A stretch of 64,000 nt of DNA from the NCBI RefSeq assembly GCF_004361815.1, contig NZ_SNWA01000001.1, positions 1,116,001-1,180,000 on the forward strand, in the 5' to 3' direction. A model generated the notes under the pieces. That model ran no database searches, was not told the DNA's origin, and saw only the letters and a list, made by a program, of their open reading frames with translations. This document shows positions 8,052 through 21,671 of the stretch, one piece after another (position 1 is the stretch's first letter; each line of letters opens with the position of its first letter). The position numbers and the translations under genes are program-made. This DNA comes from Paraburkholderia sp. BL10I2N1 (GTDB taxonomy: Bacteria > Pseudomonadota > Gammaproteobacteria > Burkholderiales > Burkholderiaceae).

Positions 8052-9521
8052 TTAACGCGGCAGTTCCGAATGCCCCATCAGGTACGCATCGACCGAACGC
8101 GCACATTGACGGCCCTCCCGAATCGCCCACACGACGAGCGACTGGCCGCGACGCATGTCGCCCGCCGTGAACACCTTGTCCACCGACGTGTAGTACGCCT
8201 TGTCGCCTTCCGTCGAGGCACGCACATTGCCGCGCGCATCCTTGTCGACGCCGAACGCTTCAAGCACCGGCGACACCGGCTGCGTGAAGCCCATTGCGAG
8301 CAGCACGAGGTCGGCCTTCATCTCGAACTCGGAGCCCGGCACCTCCTGCATCTTGCCGTCCTTCCATTCGACACGCGCTGCGATCAGCTTCTCGACCTTG
8401 CCGTTCTTGCCTTCAAGCCGCTTGGTCGCCACCGCCCAATCGCGCTCGCAGCCTTCCTCATGCGACGACGACGTGCGCAGCTTGACCGGCCAGTACGGCC
8501 ACACGAGTGGCTTGTTCTCTTCTTCCGGCGGCTGCGGCAAAAGTTCGAACTGCGTGACGCTCTTCGCACCATGACGGTTCGACGTGCCGACGCAGTCCGA
8601 GCCCGTGTCGCCACCGCCAATCACCACGACGTGCTTGCCCTTCGCGAGCAGCTGGTCCGCCACCTTGTCGCCGGCGTTGACCTTGTTTTGCTGCGGCAGG
8701 AATTCCATCGCATAGTGAATGCCCGCGAGTTCGCGGCCCGGCACCGGCAGATCGCGCGGCATTTCCGAACCGCCAGCGATCACGACCGCGTCGAACTGTT
8801 CCTTCAGTTCGTCCGGCGTGATGGTTTCCTTTGCCGTGTTGCCGATATGCACGGGCAGCGAATCCTTCTTGCCGACGAACACGTTTGCGCGGAACGTCAC
8901 GCCTTCGGCTTCCATCTGACGCATACGACGATCGATCAGCCATTTCTCCAGCTTGAAATCGGGGATGCCGTAACGCAGCAGGCCGCCGATACGATCGTTC
9001 TTCTCGAACACTGTGACATCGTGCCCCGCGCGCGCGAGTTGCTGCGCGACGGCGAGTCCGGCGGGGCCGGATCCGACGACCGCGACCTTCTTGCCCGTCT
9101 TGTGATTCGGCGGCTGCGGTGCGACCCAGCCTTCGGCCCACGCCTTGTCGATGATGGCGTGCTCGATCGACTTGATGCCGACCGGGTCGTCATTGATGCC
9201 AAGCGTGCAGGCGGCCTCACACGGCGCCGGACAGATGCGGCCCGTGAACTCCGGGAAATTGTTCGTCGAGTGCAGCACTTCGATCGCGTTCTTCCAGTCC
9301 TGATGGAACACCAGGTCGTTAAAGTCCGGGATGATGTTGTTCACCGGGCAGCCGTTATTGCAGAACGGAATGCCGCAGTCCATGCAACGTGCGCCCTGGA
9401 CCTTCGCTTCATCGTCGGACAGTGCCGCGACGAACTCCTTGTAATGCTTCACACGCGTGAGCGGAGCTTCGTACACCTCGTGGCGGCGTTCGAACTCGAG
9501 AAAACCGGTTGCCTTGCCCAT
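8052..9521 (-). CDS. gltD: glutamate synthase (NADPH) small subunit
   Basis: A 489-residue GltD. The N-terminal ferredoxin-like domain carries the Cys clusters [14 protein letters not shown] and CPAPCEAAC that hold the [4Fe-4S] centres. It is followed by an FAD Rossmann motif ([20 protein letters not shown]) and an NADPH-binding motif ([15 protein letters not shown]). It passes NADPH electrons to the large subunit for reductive transfer of the glutamine amide to 2-oxoglutarate, the second half of the GS-GOGAT cycle. It lies 108 bases downstream of gltB on the same strand and is followed by a strong terminator. Confidence 0.97.
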   Translation of the reverse strand: MGKATGFLEFERRHEVYEAPLTRVKHYKEFVAALSDDEAKVQGARCMDCGIPFCNNGCPVNNIIPDFNDLVFHQDWKNAIEVLHSTNNFPEFTGRICPAPCEAACTLGINDDPVGIKSIEHAIIDKAWAEGWVAPQPPNHKTGKKVAVVGSGPAGLAVAQQLARAGHDVTVFEKNDRIGGLLRYGIPDFKLEKWLIDRRMRQMEAEGVTFRANVFVGKKDSLPVHIGNTAKETITPDELKEQFDAVVIAGGSEMPRDLPVPGRELAGIHYAMEFLPQQNKVNAGDKVADQLLAKGKHVVVIGGGDTGSDCVGTSNRHGAKSVTQFELLPQPPEEENKPLVWPYWPVKLRTSSSHEEGCERDWAVATKRLEGKNGKVEKLIAARVEWKDGKMQEVPGSEFEMKADLVLLAMGFTQPVSPVLEAFGVDKDARGNVRASTEGDKAYYTSVDKVFTAGDMRRGQSLVVWAIREGRQCARSVDAYLMGHSELPR

Positions 9522-9629
9522 ATGGTTCTCTTCTCTATCTATATCAGGTGGGGTAGTCAGCGCCCGCCACCGTGAAGCGGCAGGCGCATGTTGTGTCGTC
9601 GGTGGCCGTGGGATGGCCGTGGGTCAAGC

Positions 9630-14333
<4,704 letters not shown>

Positions 14334-14398
14334 GGGGACACCGTCTGTGAGGGGCCGATCGGCCGTTAAACCATTTTTTGTTGCCCGCAGCTCGAACT

Positions 14399-14418
14399 TC
14401 GACCGCGCGGGCGGTCGA
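14399..14418. promoter_or_regulatory. inverted repeat in the gltB leader
   Basis: TCGACCGC (14399-14406) and GCGGTCGA (14411-14418) form a perfect eight-base hairpin with a four-base loop, 66-85 bases before the gltB start. It lies downstream of the proposed promoter, so it would be in the mRNA leader or be an operator for a repressor. There is no T-run, so it is not a terminator. The role is unknown. Confidence 0.35.
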
Positions 14419-14459
14419 GCTTCCGAAGCGGCGCGCGCCCGGAGACCGCCGGAATTCGG

Positions 14460-14489
14460 AATATACGCGACGAATCAATGGAATAGCAA
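14460..14489 (-). promoter_or_regulatory. possible sigma-70 promoter for gltBD
   Basis: On the minus strand TTGCTA (14484-14489) is followed after 18 bases by TATATT (14460-14465), matching the -35 and -10 consensus at four and five of six positions. It lies 127 bases upstream of gltB in an AT-richer patch. The assignment rests on sequence only. Confidence 0.4.
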
Positions 14490-14561
14490 ATAAATGTCGA
14501 CGGTACGACCCCTATTATCAGATTGGTGCATTGAAGCAATTTTTAATTGGTTCCACATCAA

Positions 14562-14600
14562 AAAAGGGGCAAAAGAAAACGGCATGCGAAGATGCCGTTT
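14562..14600 (-). terminator. terminator after the transposase-like gene
   Basis: A nine-base stem, AAACGGCAT (14577-14585) with ATGCCGTTT (14592-14600), is followed on the minus strand by a T-rich tail (TTCTTTTGCCCCTTTTTT). It lies 28 bases after the stop of the RAYT-like gene and separates it from gltB transcription. Confidence 0.65.
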
Positions 14601-14627
14601 CCTGGTAGTCCGTTGATCCGGAAGACT

Positions 14628-15335
14628 TTATTGCGTCTGCGGCGTTTCGCGGACTTTACGGGGCCGGCCGCGCGGCAAAGGCGACACGCGCCGGTTCGCC
14701 GCCCGCGCCGCCCACTCGCGATAGGACTCGCTGCCGAGCACCCAGCCCTTTAACGTGGCTTGCTGAAGCTGATTGGTCTCGCGCTCGTCCATCGGCTGCT
14801 CGCACAGCTCGCGGTACGCTCGTTGCCGTTCAAACGGCGTGTTGCCGAGCGACCAGTACAACGGGTGATCGGTGATAAGGCTGTCGAGCGTGAGTCCGAT
14901 GTGATGGCGGTAACTCGACCATCGATAGTCTTCGGGGGCACTTACCAGTTGAGTTCGTACCGGGCACAACTCCACCACGCGACTGGCCAGCAGAAAGTAG
15001 CGCTCGCCTTCTATCACGGTCGCCCGGTAGCGACCTTCCCACAACGTGCCGCGGCGAGCATAGCGCCGGTTGAAGTGTGCAACGTAGCGCCTGCCGACCG
15101 CCTGCATCGCCTTCGGCAAGCTCGCCTCGTCGGATGGCGTGACGAGCAGTTGTACAGCGCCCGGCATCAGGACATAAGCGTGAATTGCGAGGTGATGATC
15201 GCGCGAAGCCGCCTTGAGGCAGTCGACGAAGAGCTCGTAATCCTGGTCGTCAACGAATGCGGGCTGCTGATCGAGTCCGCGCAGGATCACGTGCTGCGGC
15301 TGGTCGGGAACATAAAGACGTGCAAGCCGTGCCAT
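14628..15335 (-). CDS. REP-associated transposase homologue without catalytic residues
   Basis: A 235-residue protein of the Y1 transposase/RAYT family, recognisable from PQHVILRGLDQQPAF, AYVLMP...LLVTP, RRGTLWEGRYRA and VELCPVR...DYRWSSY. Active RAYTs have NHVHLL after AYVLMP, where the two His bind metal; here it reads GAVQLL (about residues 60-65), so both are gone. The catalytic Tyr of the usual RYIELNPVRA is also absent: the protein reads RVVELCPVRT. The frame is nevertheless intact and has its own terminator. This fits a domesticated DNA- or RNA-binding protein rather than a mobile enzyme. No REP-like repeats were noticed nearby. It sits upstream of gltB on the same strand. Confidence 0.85.
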   Translation of the reverse strand: MARLARLYVPDQPQHVILRGLDQQPAFVDDQDYELFVDCLKAASRDHHLAIHAYVLMPGAVQLLVTPSDEASLPKAMQAVGRRYVAHFNRRYARRGTLWEGRYRATVIEGERYFLLASRVVELCPVRTQLVSAPEDYRWSSYRHHIGLTLDSLITDHPLYWSLGNTPFERQRAYRELCEQPMDERETNQLQQATLKGWVLGSESYREWAARAANRRVSPLPRGRPRKVRETPQTQ

Positions 15336-15522
15336 GCTGGATTATCCAATAGTCGCGTTAGTGATTACCCGAAGGTCTGAAAAGCCGCACGACCGTGCAG
15401 TTCGGCGTGGCGCGGCTCAGCGAGAAGCCATGCCAGCCCTAGGGAGAATGCTCTAACCGACGCGTATGGTTTGTTTCTAACGTTCTGGTCATAATGGGCG
15501 GGCCTTTTTTGGAGGAGCACAT

Positions 15523-16212
15523 ATGAAATTAAGACAGGCTGTAACGGGGCTCGCGGCTTTCGCGTGCATGACAGCAGCTCACGCGCAATCTGCCGGAAGT
15601 ATTTTCCTTTCAACAGGTTGGTTCCATTTCGCACCTCAGTCCAGTAGTGACCCGCTCACGCTGACAACTCCACTCGGTAGCGCCACGGTCCCTAACACCG
15701 GCGCAAGCATTAGCTCCGCCGATACCATCGGCTTCTCGCTAGGCTACTTCATCACCGACCACATCGCGGCGCAATTCGATATCGGCGTGCCTCCTTCATT
15801 CGATATTGAAGGCAGTGGCCAGCTCGGTGCGTTCGGCAAACTCGGTCAGGCGAAACAGTGGAGTCCTGCGCTGCTGTTCAAATACTATTTCAATGCACCG
15901 CAATCGAAATTCCGTCCTTATCTTGGTATTGGCGTGAGCCGCGTCTGGTTCACCGACGCAAAGATCACGAACGGCGTGTTCGAGCAGTCAGTGTTTCACG
16001 GTCCGACCTCCGTATCTACGGATAGTTCGTGGGCTCCGGTTTTCAATGGTGGTTTCTCTTACGCATTCACCGACCACTGGTTCGCCGGTGTCTCGATCTC
16101 GTATCTGCCGATCAGCACCCACGCAACGATAAGCAGCCCACTCGTTCAGGCGCAAACCAAGATCAAGATCAACCCGATCGTCACGTACGTCAATGTTGGC
16201 TACAGCTTCTAG
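15523..16212 (+). CDS. ompW: OmpW-family outer membrane protein
   Basis: A 229-residue outer membrane beta-barrel. A signal peptide (MKLRQAVTGLAAFACMTAAHA) is probably cut after residue 21. The mature part alternates strands typical of OmpW (SIFLSTGWFHFAP, FRPYLGIGVSRVWF, KIKINPIVTYVNVGYSF) and ends in the terminal aromatic F used for barrel insertion. OmpW proteins form narrow hydrophobic channels for small nonpolar molecules. GGAGG precedes the ATG and a strong terminator follows. Codon usage looks less GC-rich than in surrounding genes. It is transcribed alone, divergent from the transposase-like gene. Confidence 0.92.
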   Translation: MKLRQAVTGLAAFACMTAAHAQSAGSIFLSTGWFHFAPQSSSDPLTLTTPLGSATVPNTGASISSADTIGFSLGYFITDHIAAQFDIGVPPSFDIEGSGQLGAFGKLGQAKQWSPALLFKYYFNAPQSKFRPYLGIGVSRVWFTDAKITNGVFEQSVFHGPTSVSTDSSWAPVFNGGFSYAFTDHWFAGVSISYLPISTHATISSPLVQAQTKIKINPIVTYVNVGYSF

Positions 16213-16250
16213 GTTAAGCGTAGTCGAGATTTCGGGGCTTGAACAAGAAA

Positions 16251-16282
16251 CGCCGTCACACATGTTGTGACGGCGTTTTGAT
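16251..16282 (+). terminator. rho-independent terminator of ompW
   Basis: CGCCGTCACA (16251-16260) pairs perfectly with TGTGACGGCG (16266-16275) around a five-base loop and is followed by TTTTGATTTT, 39 bases after the ompW stop. Confidence 0.9.
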
Positions 16283-16491
16283 TTTAGGCCCTGAGCCACT
16301 CCAGGACTGACTGCGGCAATGGATTGTAATTTCGACCACGACGCGCCTCCTGCAGTGCAAATTCTCCAGCTACCGGGCGGTTCAATGGTCAGCTGGAAGG
16401 CTGCTGGGGGGTGTGGCATCGAAGTTGCGTGAGTTAATGTTTCCCGCGCGAAGAAGCGGGTGCCTTTAAACCCACCATCGACGGAGCCACC

Positions 16492-16872
16492 ATGACTGCA
16501 CTACCGAATACGCGAGACGCCATTGGAGAATCGTTGAACTCGACCGGCCGCCGTGCGCGCCGCATCGCGCGACACGGTCGACACGCCGCCGAGGACATCG
16601 GCTCGGAACTGCGCTCACTGATGTCAGAACTCGAAGAAGCGCTGGCCGACGGTACACAGGCTGATGCCGCGGCCCTTCGCTCGCAATTGCGCAAACGTCT
16701 TGATGCCACTCGCGCACGCCTCGGCGACACGCGTGAAGCTGTGCGTGAACGCGCCGAAGTCGCGCTCGCCGACGCCGACGAATACGTGCATGAAAATCCG
16801 TGGAAGACGATTGCAATCGTCGGCGGCCTGGCGCTTGCTGCTGGAGCTTTGCTGGCGCGCAGCCCCCGTTGA
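16492..16872 (+). CDS. DUF883 (ElaB/YqjD-like) membrane-anchored protein
   Basis: A 126-residue protein with GGAG five bases before the ATG. A long charged helical region (about 30-95: ELRSLMSELEEALADG, LRKRLDATRARLGD) is followed by the conserved DEYVHENPWKTI and one C-terminal membrane helix (about 105-120) rich in small residues. This is the layout of ElaB/YqjD/YgaM. In Escherichia coli YqjD tethers stationary-phase ribosomes to the inner membrane. Here the N-terminus is unusually Arg/His-rich (TGRRARRIARHGRHAA), which could contact RNA. That role is inference. It stands alone between ompW and dgt. Confidence 0.85.
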   Translation: MTALPNTRDAIGESLNSTGRRARRIARHGRHAAEDIGSELRSLMSELEEALADGTQADAAALRSQLRKRLDATRARLGDTREAVRERAEVALADADEYVHENPWKTIAIVGGLALAAGALLARSPR

Positions 16873-17029
16873 TAGCGGTATTTGCGCGACATCATTAAAT
16901 CTCGCGCGCCACACGGCTGCCGATTGTCGATCGCCAGGCGGGCGCGTGGCGGCTGGCGAATGCGCTACGCAATTTTCGGTGCGGCACACGCACGCTTATG
17001 TGTACTGCCCGCCGCGCTGCCGCGCCGCG

Positions 17030-18250
17030 TCAGTTGTCGTCGATGACGAAAAGACGCCGGTACTCCTTCAAGGCATACCGATCCGTCATGCCGGCGATGT
17101 AATGGGCAATCAGTCGCGGCTGCTTCGCCGGCTCTTCAGTCTGATAGGCCGGCGGCAATAGCCGCGGATCGTCCGTGAACGCGTCGAATAAACCGACCAC
17201 GACCCGTCTGGCCTTGTTTGCCATTCGCATCACGCGGTAATGGCGATACAGGTTCTTGAACAGGAAACGCTTGAGCGACGCCGCCTGTGCGGCGACGCGC
17301 TCACTATGCTCGACAAGCGGCGGGGCGGTCCGCACCGCTTCAAGAGAGGCGGGTGCGTATCGCGCCAGATTGTTCGTGGTGGTGTCGATCAGATCGACGA
17401 TCAGCGTGTTAATGATCCGGCGCACTGTTTCATGGACGAGGCGACGCCCCTCGATGCGCGGGTATTCGCTGCGCGCCGCCTGATGGTGGGTGTGCCACAA
17501 CTCGACGTCCGCGAGCTGCTCGATGGTCAAAAGGCCCGACCGCAGGCCATCGTCGACATCGTGATTGTTGTACGCGATCTCATCGGCCACGTTTGCGATC
17601 TGCGCTTCCAGCGACGGCTGCTGCCCTTGTAGGAATCGCTCGCCAAGCGCGCCGAGCTTGCGGGCATTCTCGCGCGAACAGTGCTTCAGAATGCCCTCAC
17701 GCGTTTCAAAACACAGGTTCAGCCCGTCGAATCCGCCGTAGTGCTCTTCGAGATCGTCGACGACTGCGAGACTTTGCAGATTGTGTTCGAAGCCGCCATG
17801 CTCACGCATGCATTCGTTGAGCGCGTCCTGCCCGGCATGGCCGAACGGCGTATGGCCGAGGTCGTGGGCCAGCGAAATGGCTTCCACCAGATCCTCGTTG
17901 ACGCGCAGATTGCGCGCGACCGAGCGCGCAATCTGCGCAACCTCCAGGCTATGTGTCAGACGCGTGCGGAAAAGGTCCCCCTCGTGGTTCACGAATACCT
18001 GCGTCTTGTACTCGAGCCTGCGAAATGCGGTGGAATGGACAATCCGATCCCGGTCACGCTGAAATTCGGTGCGCGCGCTGGGTGGCGGTTCAGGATACCG
18101 GCGACCACGCGATCGCGCCGAATGCGCTGCGTAGGGGGCGAGATGCCCTTCGAGCGCAGCCAGTGCAGGCGTCGCGGTCAAGCCGGGAGCCTGCGTGCTG
18201 TGTGGATGAGTCAGGATGTCGCTGCGCCTTTCAGTCACCGGGTTCTCCAA
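17030..18250 (-). CDS. dgt: deoxyguanosinetriphosphate triphosphohydrolase
   Basis: A 406-residue dGTPase-like HD-domain hydrolase, which splits dNTPs into deoxynucleoside and triphosphate. Metal-binding HD residues are visible: H100 in [16 protein letters not shown], then H129-D130 and H133 in [14 protein letters not shown]. The N-terminal [20 protein letters not shown] and the Arg in [11 protein letters not shown] are typical of the Dgt subfamily. It follows aroB by 59 bases on the same strand, probably as the last gene of the pil-aro transcript. Some members of this family are annotated as dGTPase-like proteins of unclear substrate preference. Confidence 0.93.
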   Translation of the reverse strand: MENPVTERRSDILTHPHSTQAPGLTATPALAALEGHLAPYAAHSARSRGRRYPEPPPSARTEFQRDRDRIVHSTAFRRLEYKTQVFVNHEGDLFRTRLTHSLEVAQIARSVARNLRVNEDLVEAISLAHDLGHTPFGHAGQDALNECMREHGGFEHNLQSLAVVDDLEEHYGGFDGLNLCFETREGILKHCSRENARKLGALGERFLQGQQPSLEAQIANVADEIAYNNHDVDDGLRSGLLTIEQLADVELWHTHHQAARSEYPRIEGRRLVHETVRRIINTLIVDLIDTTTNNLARYAPASLEAVRTAPPLVEHSERVAAQAASLKRFLFKNLYRHYRVMRMANKARRVVVGLFDAFTDDPRLLPPAYQTEEPAKQPRLIAHYIAGMTDRYALKEYRRLFVIDDN

Positions 18251-18309
18251 TCATGGGCGGCGACTCTGCGAGTCCCGGTCGGCGGCCTGGTTGCAGCCGA
18301 TCGCAGCCG

Positions 18310-19395
18310 TTAGATGGGTGCCGCAGTTGCCGCGAGCGTCGCGCGGACGGCATCGTCGGGTGCTTCCGTGATCAGCGTGTCACCAAACCGCTTCAGCAGA
18401 ATGAACTTGATCGCACCTGCTTCGGCTTTCTTATCGACCTTCATCAGCTCGATATAGCGCGAATCACCGAGTGTGGGGCCGCGAACCGGCAGATTGGCCG
18501 CGACAATCAAATCGACCAGACGCCGGCGCGCCACGTCATCGAGATAACCGAGGCGCACTGACAGATCCGCCGCCATCACCATCCCGCAACCGACCGCCTC
18601 GCCATGCAGCCACTCGCCATAGCCGAGGCCCGCCTCGATCGCATGACCGAACGTGTGACCGAAATTGAGAATCGCCCGCAGGCCGCCCTCTCGCTCGTCG
18701 GCAGCCACGACTGAGGCCTTGATCTCGCACGAGCGCCTGACCGCTTCAGCCAGCGCCTGGGGTTCGCATCGGTTCAGCGCATCGATGCTGGTTTCGATCC
18801 AGTCGAAAAAGCCTGCATCGGCGATAGCACCCGTCTTGATGACTTCAGCAACGCCCGCAGCCAGTTCGCGCGCCGGCAGCGTGCGCAACGCGCTGATGTC
18901 GGCGATCACGGCCTGCGGCTGGTAAAACGCGCCGATCATGTTCTTGCCAAGCGGGTGATTGATACCCGTCTTGCCGCCAACCGACGAATCGACCTGCGAC
19001 AACAGGGTAGTCGGCACCTGGATGAACGGCACACCCCGCATGTAGCAGGCGGCGGCGAACCCCGTCATGTCGCCAATCACGCCGCCACCCAGCGCGATCA
19101 GCGTGGTCTTGCGGTCGGCATGCGCGTTGAGGAGCGCATCGAAGATCAGGTTGAGCGTTTCCCAGTTCTTGTGTGCTTCGCCGTCCGGCAGAACGACGGT
19201 CGAAACCTGCTTGCCGAGCGGTGCCAATGCGCGGCGCAGCGCCTCGCCGTACAGCGGATCGACAGTCGTATTCGTGACGATGGTGACGGAGGAGCCCGCG
19301 ATATACGGTGAGAAAAGCTCGGTTCGTCCGATCAGATCGGGGCCGATATGGATGGGATAGGCGCGCTCGCCCAGTTCGACGTTAACGGTAATCAT
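18310..19395 (-). CDS. aroB: 3-dehydroquinate synthase
   Basis: A 361-residue AroB, the second step of the shikimate pathway, converting DAHP to 3-dehydroquinate using NAD+ and a divalent metal. Signatures include [48 protein letters not shown] and the metal-site helix region [23 protein letters not shown]. The length is typical. It starts seven bases after the aroK stop, the standard aroKB arrangement, so the two are translated from one message. Confidence 0.97.
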   Translation of the reverse strand: MITVNVELGERAYPIHIGPDLIGRTELFSPYIAGSSVTIVTNTTVDPLYGEALRRALAPLGKQVSTVVLPDGEAHKNWETLNLIFDALLNAHADRKTTLIALGGGVIGDMTGFAAACYMRGVPFIQVPTTLLSQVDSSVGGKTGINHPLGKNMIGAFYQPQAVIADISALRTLPARELAAGVAEVIKTGAIADAGFFDWIETSIDALNRCEPQALAEAVRRSCEIKASVVAADEREGGLRAILNFGHTFGHAIEAGLGYGEWLHGEAVGCGMVMAADLSVRLGYLDDVARRRLVDLIVAANLPVRGPTLGDSRYIELMKVDKKAEAGAIKFILLKRFGDTLITEAPDDAVRATLAATAAPI

Positions 19396-19402
19396 GCTCG
19401 CA

Positions 19403-19954
19403 TTATGACGCAGGATGTCGCGCGACGCCGGCCATCTCGAGCTGCATCAACACCATATTGACGAGCCCGTTGACTGACGGACGCCCGGTTTCGATGACGA
19501 AATCGGCGCATTCGCGATACAGCGGATCGCGTACTTCGTACAGCGCTTCGAGCCGCCCCTTCGGGTCATCGGTTTGCAGCAATGGCCGGTTCTTGTCGCG
19601 CCGCGTCCTCAGCCACAGGTCGTGTGGATTCGCGCGCAGATAGACGACGAGACCGCGGCTCTTCAGGACTTCCCGATTTTCCGGCCTCAGCACCGCGCCG
19701 CCGCCGGTGGCGAGGACGATGTTGTCGCGGCCGGACAGCTCGGCGATGGTCTGGGCCTCCCGGTCGCGAAAGCCTGCTTCGCCTTCGAGTTCAAAGATGG
19801 TTGAAATGCGCGCACCCGTGCGCGCCTCGATTTCGTGGTCGGAATCGAAGAACGGCCGATCCAGCCGGCGCGCCACCGCCCGGCCCACGGTGGTTTTACC
19901 CGCCCCCATGAGCCCTACAAAAAATACATTGGCGTTTGCGTCCCGCGGTTGCAA
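19403..19954 (-). CDS. aroK: shikimate kinase, TTG start
   Basis: A shikimate kinase that phosphorylates shikimate with ATP. Walker A is GLMGAGKTT (residues 14-22 from the chosen start) and the substrate-binding aspartates are in FFDSDHEIE (D37, D39); the lid-region Arg are in [13 protein letters not shown] place the start at a TTG (19954) preceded by AGAGGA five bases upstream, giving 183 residues beginning at [13 protein letters not shown]. An ATG at 20053 would add 33 residues that look unlike the family and would reach the pilQ stop. It is followed directly by aroB. Confidence 0.93.
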   Translation of the reverse strand: MQPRDANANVFFVGLMGAGKTTVGRAVARRLDRPFFDSDHEIEARTGARISTIFELEGEAGFRDREAQTIAELSGRDNIVLATGGGAVLRPENREVLKSRGLVVYLRANPHDLWLRTRRDKNRPLLQTDDPKGRLEALYEVRDPLYRECADFVIETGRPSVNGLVNMVLMQLEMAGVARHPAS

Positions 19955-20049
19955 CGGTGTCCTCTGGCTAATCCGGTATGGTTCGTGCCGCAGCTTAAAG
20001 GCAAAGCGCCCGCCTTGTCGAGCCTGCCGCCCGACGCTGCGGCAGACCC

Positions 20050-21671
20050 TCAATTTGTCTGCACAACGCGTGGCGTGATGAAAACGACCAGTTCGCTGCG
20101 CTGGTCGCGGTGAGCGTGATGGCGAAAAAGCGCGCCCAAAAGCGGTATTTTGCCCAGGAGCGGCACGCGCGTCACATCATTGCGGTCGTCGGCCGCGTAG
20201 ATGCCTCCGATCGACACCGTTCCGCCGTCCTCCACCTCGACGCGCGTCTGGACATGTTTGGTGTTGATGGCGGGTCCCGCATCCGTCTGTTCGCCGACGC
20301 TGTCTTCGCCACGTCGAGGTCGAGAATCACCCTCCCATCGGGGGTAATCTGCGGCTCAACCTCCAGTTTGAGGGTTGCCCGCCTGAACTGGACGCCCGAG
20401 ACGCCCTGCCCGACCTTCGCCTGGTACGGCAGCTCGGTGCCCTGCTCGACGACCGCCTTCATCCGGTCCGCCGTCACGACACGCGGGCTCGACACGATCT
20501 GCCCCCGTCCTTCCTGCTCCAGCGCGCTCAGTTCGATGTTGAGCAGGCGAGTCGCGCGTGCGGCGAACAGCGTCAGCCCGGCCGTCGCTGCATCGAAGCC
20601 CGAGATCGGGCGCGCGGAAAGATCGTAGACCGCGCCGTCGCTACCGCCCACCACGCCCCGGGAGGTGCCGTCAGCGCTCGTGCCGCTCATCGAGAGCCGT
20701 ACCCCAAGGTTACGCGAGAAACCCTGATCGCCTTCGACGATGCGCGCCTCAATTAGCACCTGGCGCGCCGGGCGGTCTATCGATGCAAGCAAAGCGGCGA
20801 TCTGCGCAAGCCGCGCGTCGAGGTCGGTCACAAACAGCAGATTGGTGCGCGGATCGGCCATCGCGGCGCCACGTTTCGACAGCACACGCTGTGCGCCCGA
20901 TGCGGTGAGAAGCTTTCGGACATCTTCGGCGTGCGCGTAGTGAAGCTCGAATGTGCGGCTCGCCAGCGGCTCCAGGTCCGCCGCCCGCGCGTGCGCCTCG
21001 AAACGCTGCTTCTGCCGCGCGGCAAGTTCGGCAAGGGGCGCCACCCAGATCACGTTGCCGCGCCGCTCCATCGCGAGACCGTTGACCTCCAGCAAGGTGT
21101 CGAACGCGGTGCGCCAGGGCACCTTGTCGAGTCGCAGCGATACGAAGCCGCGCGCCCGCTCGCTCGCAACGATGTTCAAACCCGTGAGACGCGCAAACGC
21201 GTTCAGTACTGCGCCCAGTTCGGCATGCTGAAAACTGAGCGTAACGGGTTTGCTGGCATCGGGACCTTCACCTTGCCCGCTCTCCGGCGTGCCGCCCAAT
21301 CGCTGCGCAGGTGGAAGCGGCACCGGTGGACCCTCGAGCGCCTGGCCCGCCACCCCGTCGGCACGCGGCAGCGGGTTCGCGGAGCCGTCGCCGGCGGACG
21401 TGCTGGTACTCGCCGGTTCATCGCCTGGTGCTTCGCTGGAAACCGGTGCGGTAGGAGCGTCCGCGGACGCCTCCGCGTCCTGCGTCGCTTCCAGGCGAAA
21501 GGGATTGGGCACCCCGCCGCCCGCGCCGTGCGGCAGCGGTGGCACCCCTTGGGATTCCAGCGCGTCATCGGGCGGCATCTGCTCCGGGAGCGGCTGCAAT
21601 GAAGCGTGCGCGGCGGTCGCAACAAGCGACATGCAGCAGATCGCGCGGCAGAGTGCTTTCGTGCGCCTCAC
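20050..21671 (-). pseudogene. pilQ: type IV pilus secretin PilQ, frameshifted near the 3' end
   Basis: The first frame runs from a GTG at 21671 (overlapping the previous stop) and encodes signal peptide, a Pro/Gly-rich linker, an N0/STN domain (TLSFQHAELGAVLNAF), an N1 domain (RTFELHYAHAEDVRKLL) and most of the secretin domain. After K456 (20304-20306) the reading becomes nonsense. The proper C-terminus (EDGGTVSIGGIYAADD ... [14 protein letters not shown]) lies in the next frame, ending at 20050. Restoring one G between AAG and AC gives an uninterrupted 540-residue PilQ. Either the strain carries a one-base deletion, or the assembly has an error. As read, the product has 499 residues with about 43 aberrant ones and lacks the last secretin strands. 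Confidence 0.85.

Noticed and set aside
8070..9575. 501-codon plus-strand frame opposite gltD
   Set aside because: Antisense shadow of gltD with Arg/His/Leu-rich composition and no family similarity.
14628..15335. Active REP-associated transposase or insertion sequence
   Set aside because: Catalytic His and Tyr are missing and no terminal repeats or target duplications were seen, so it is not treated as a mobile element.
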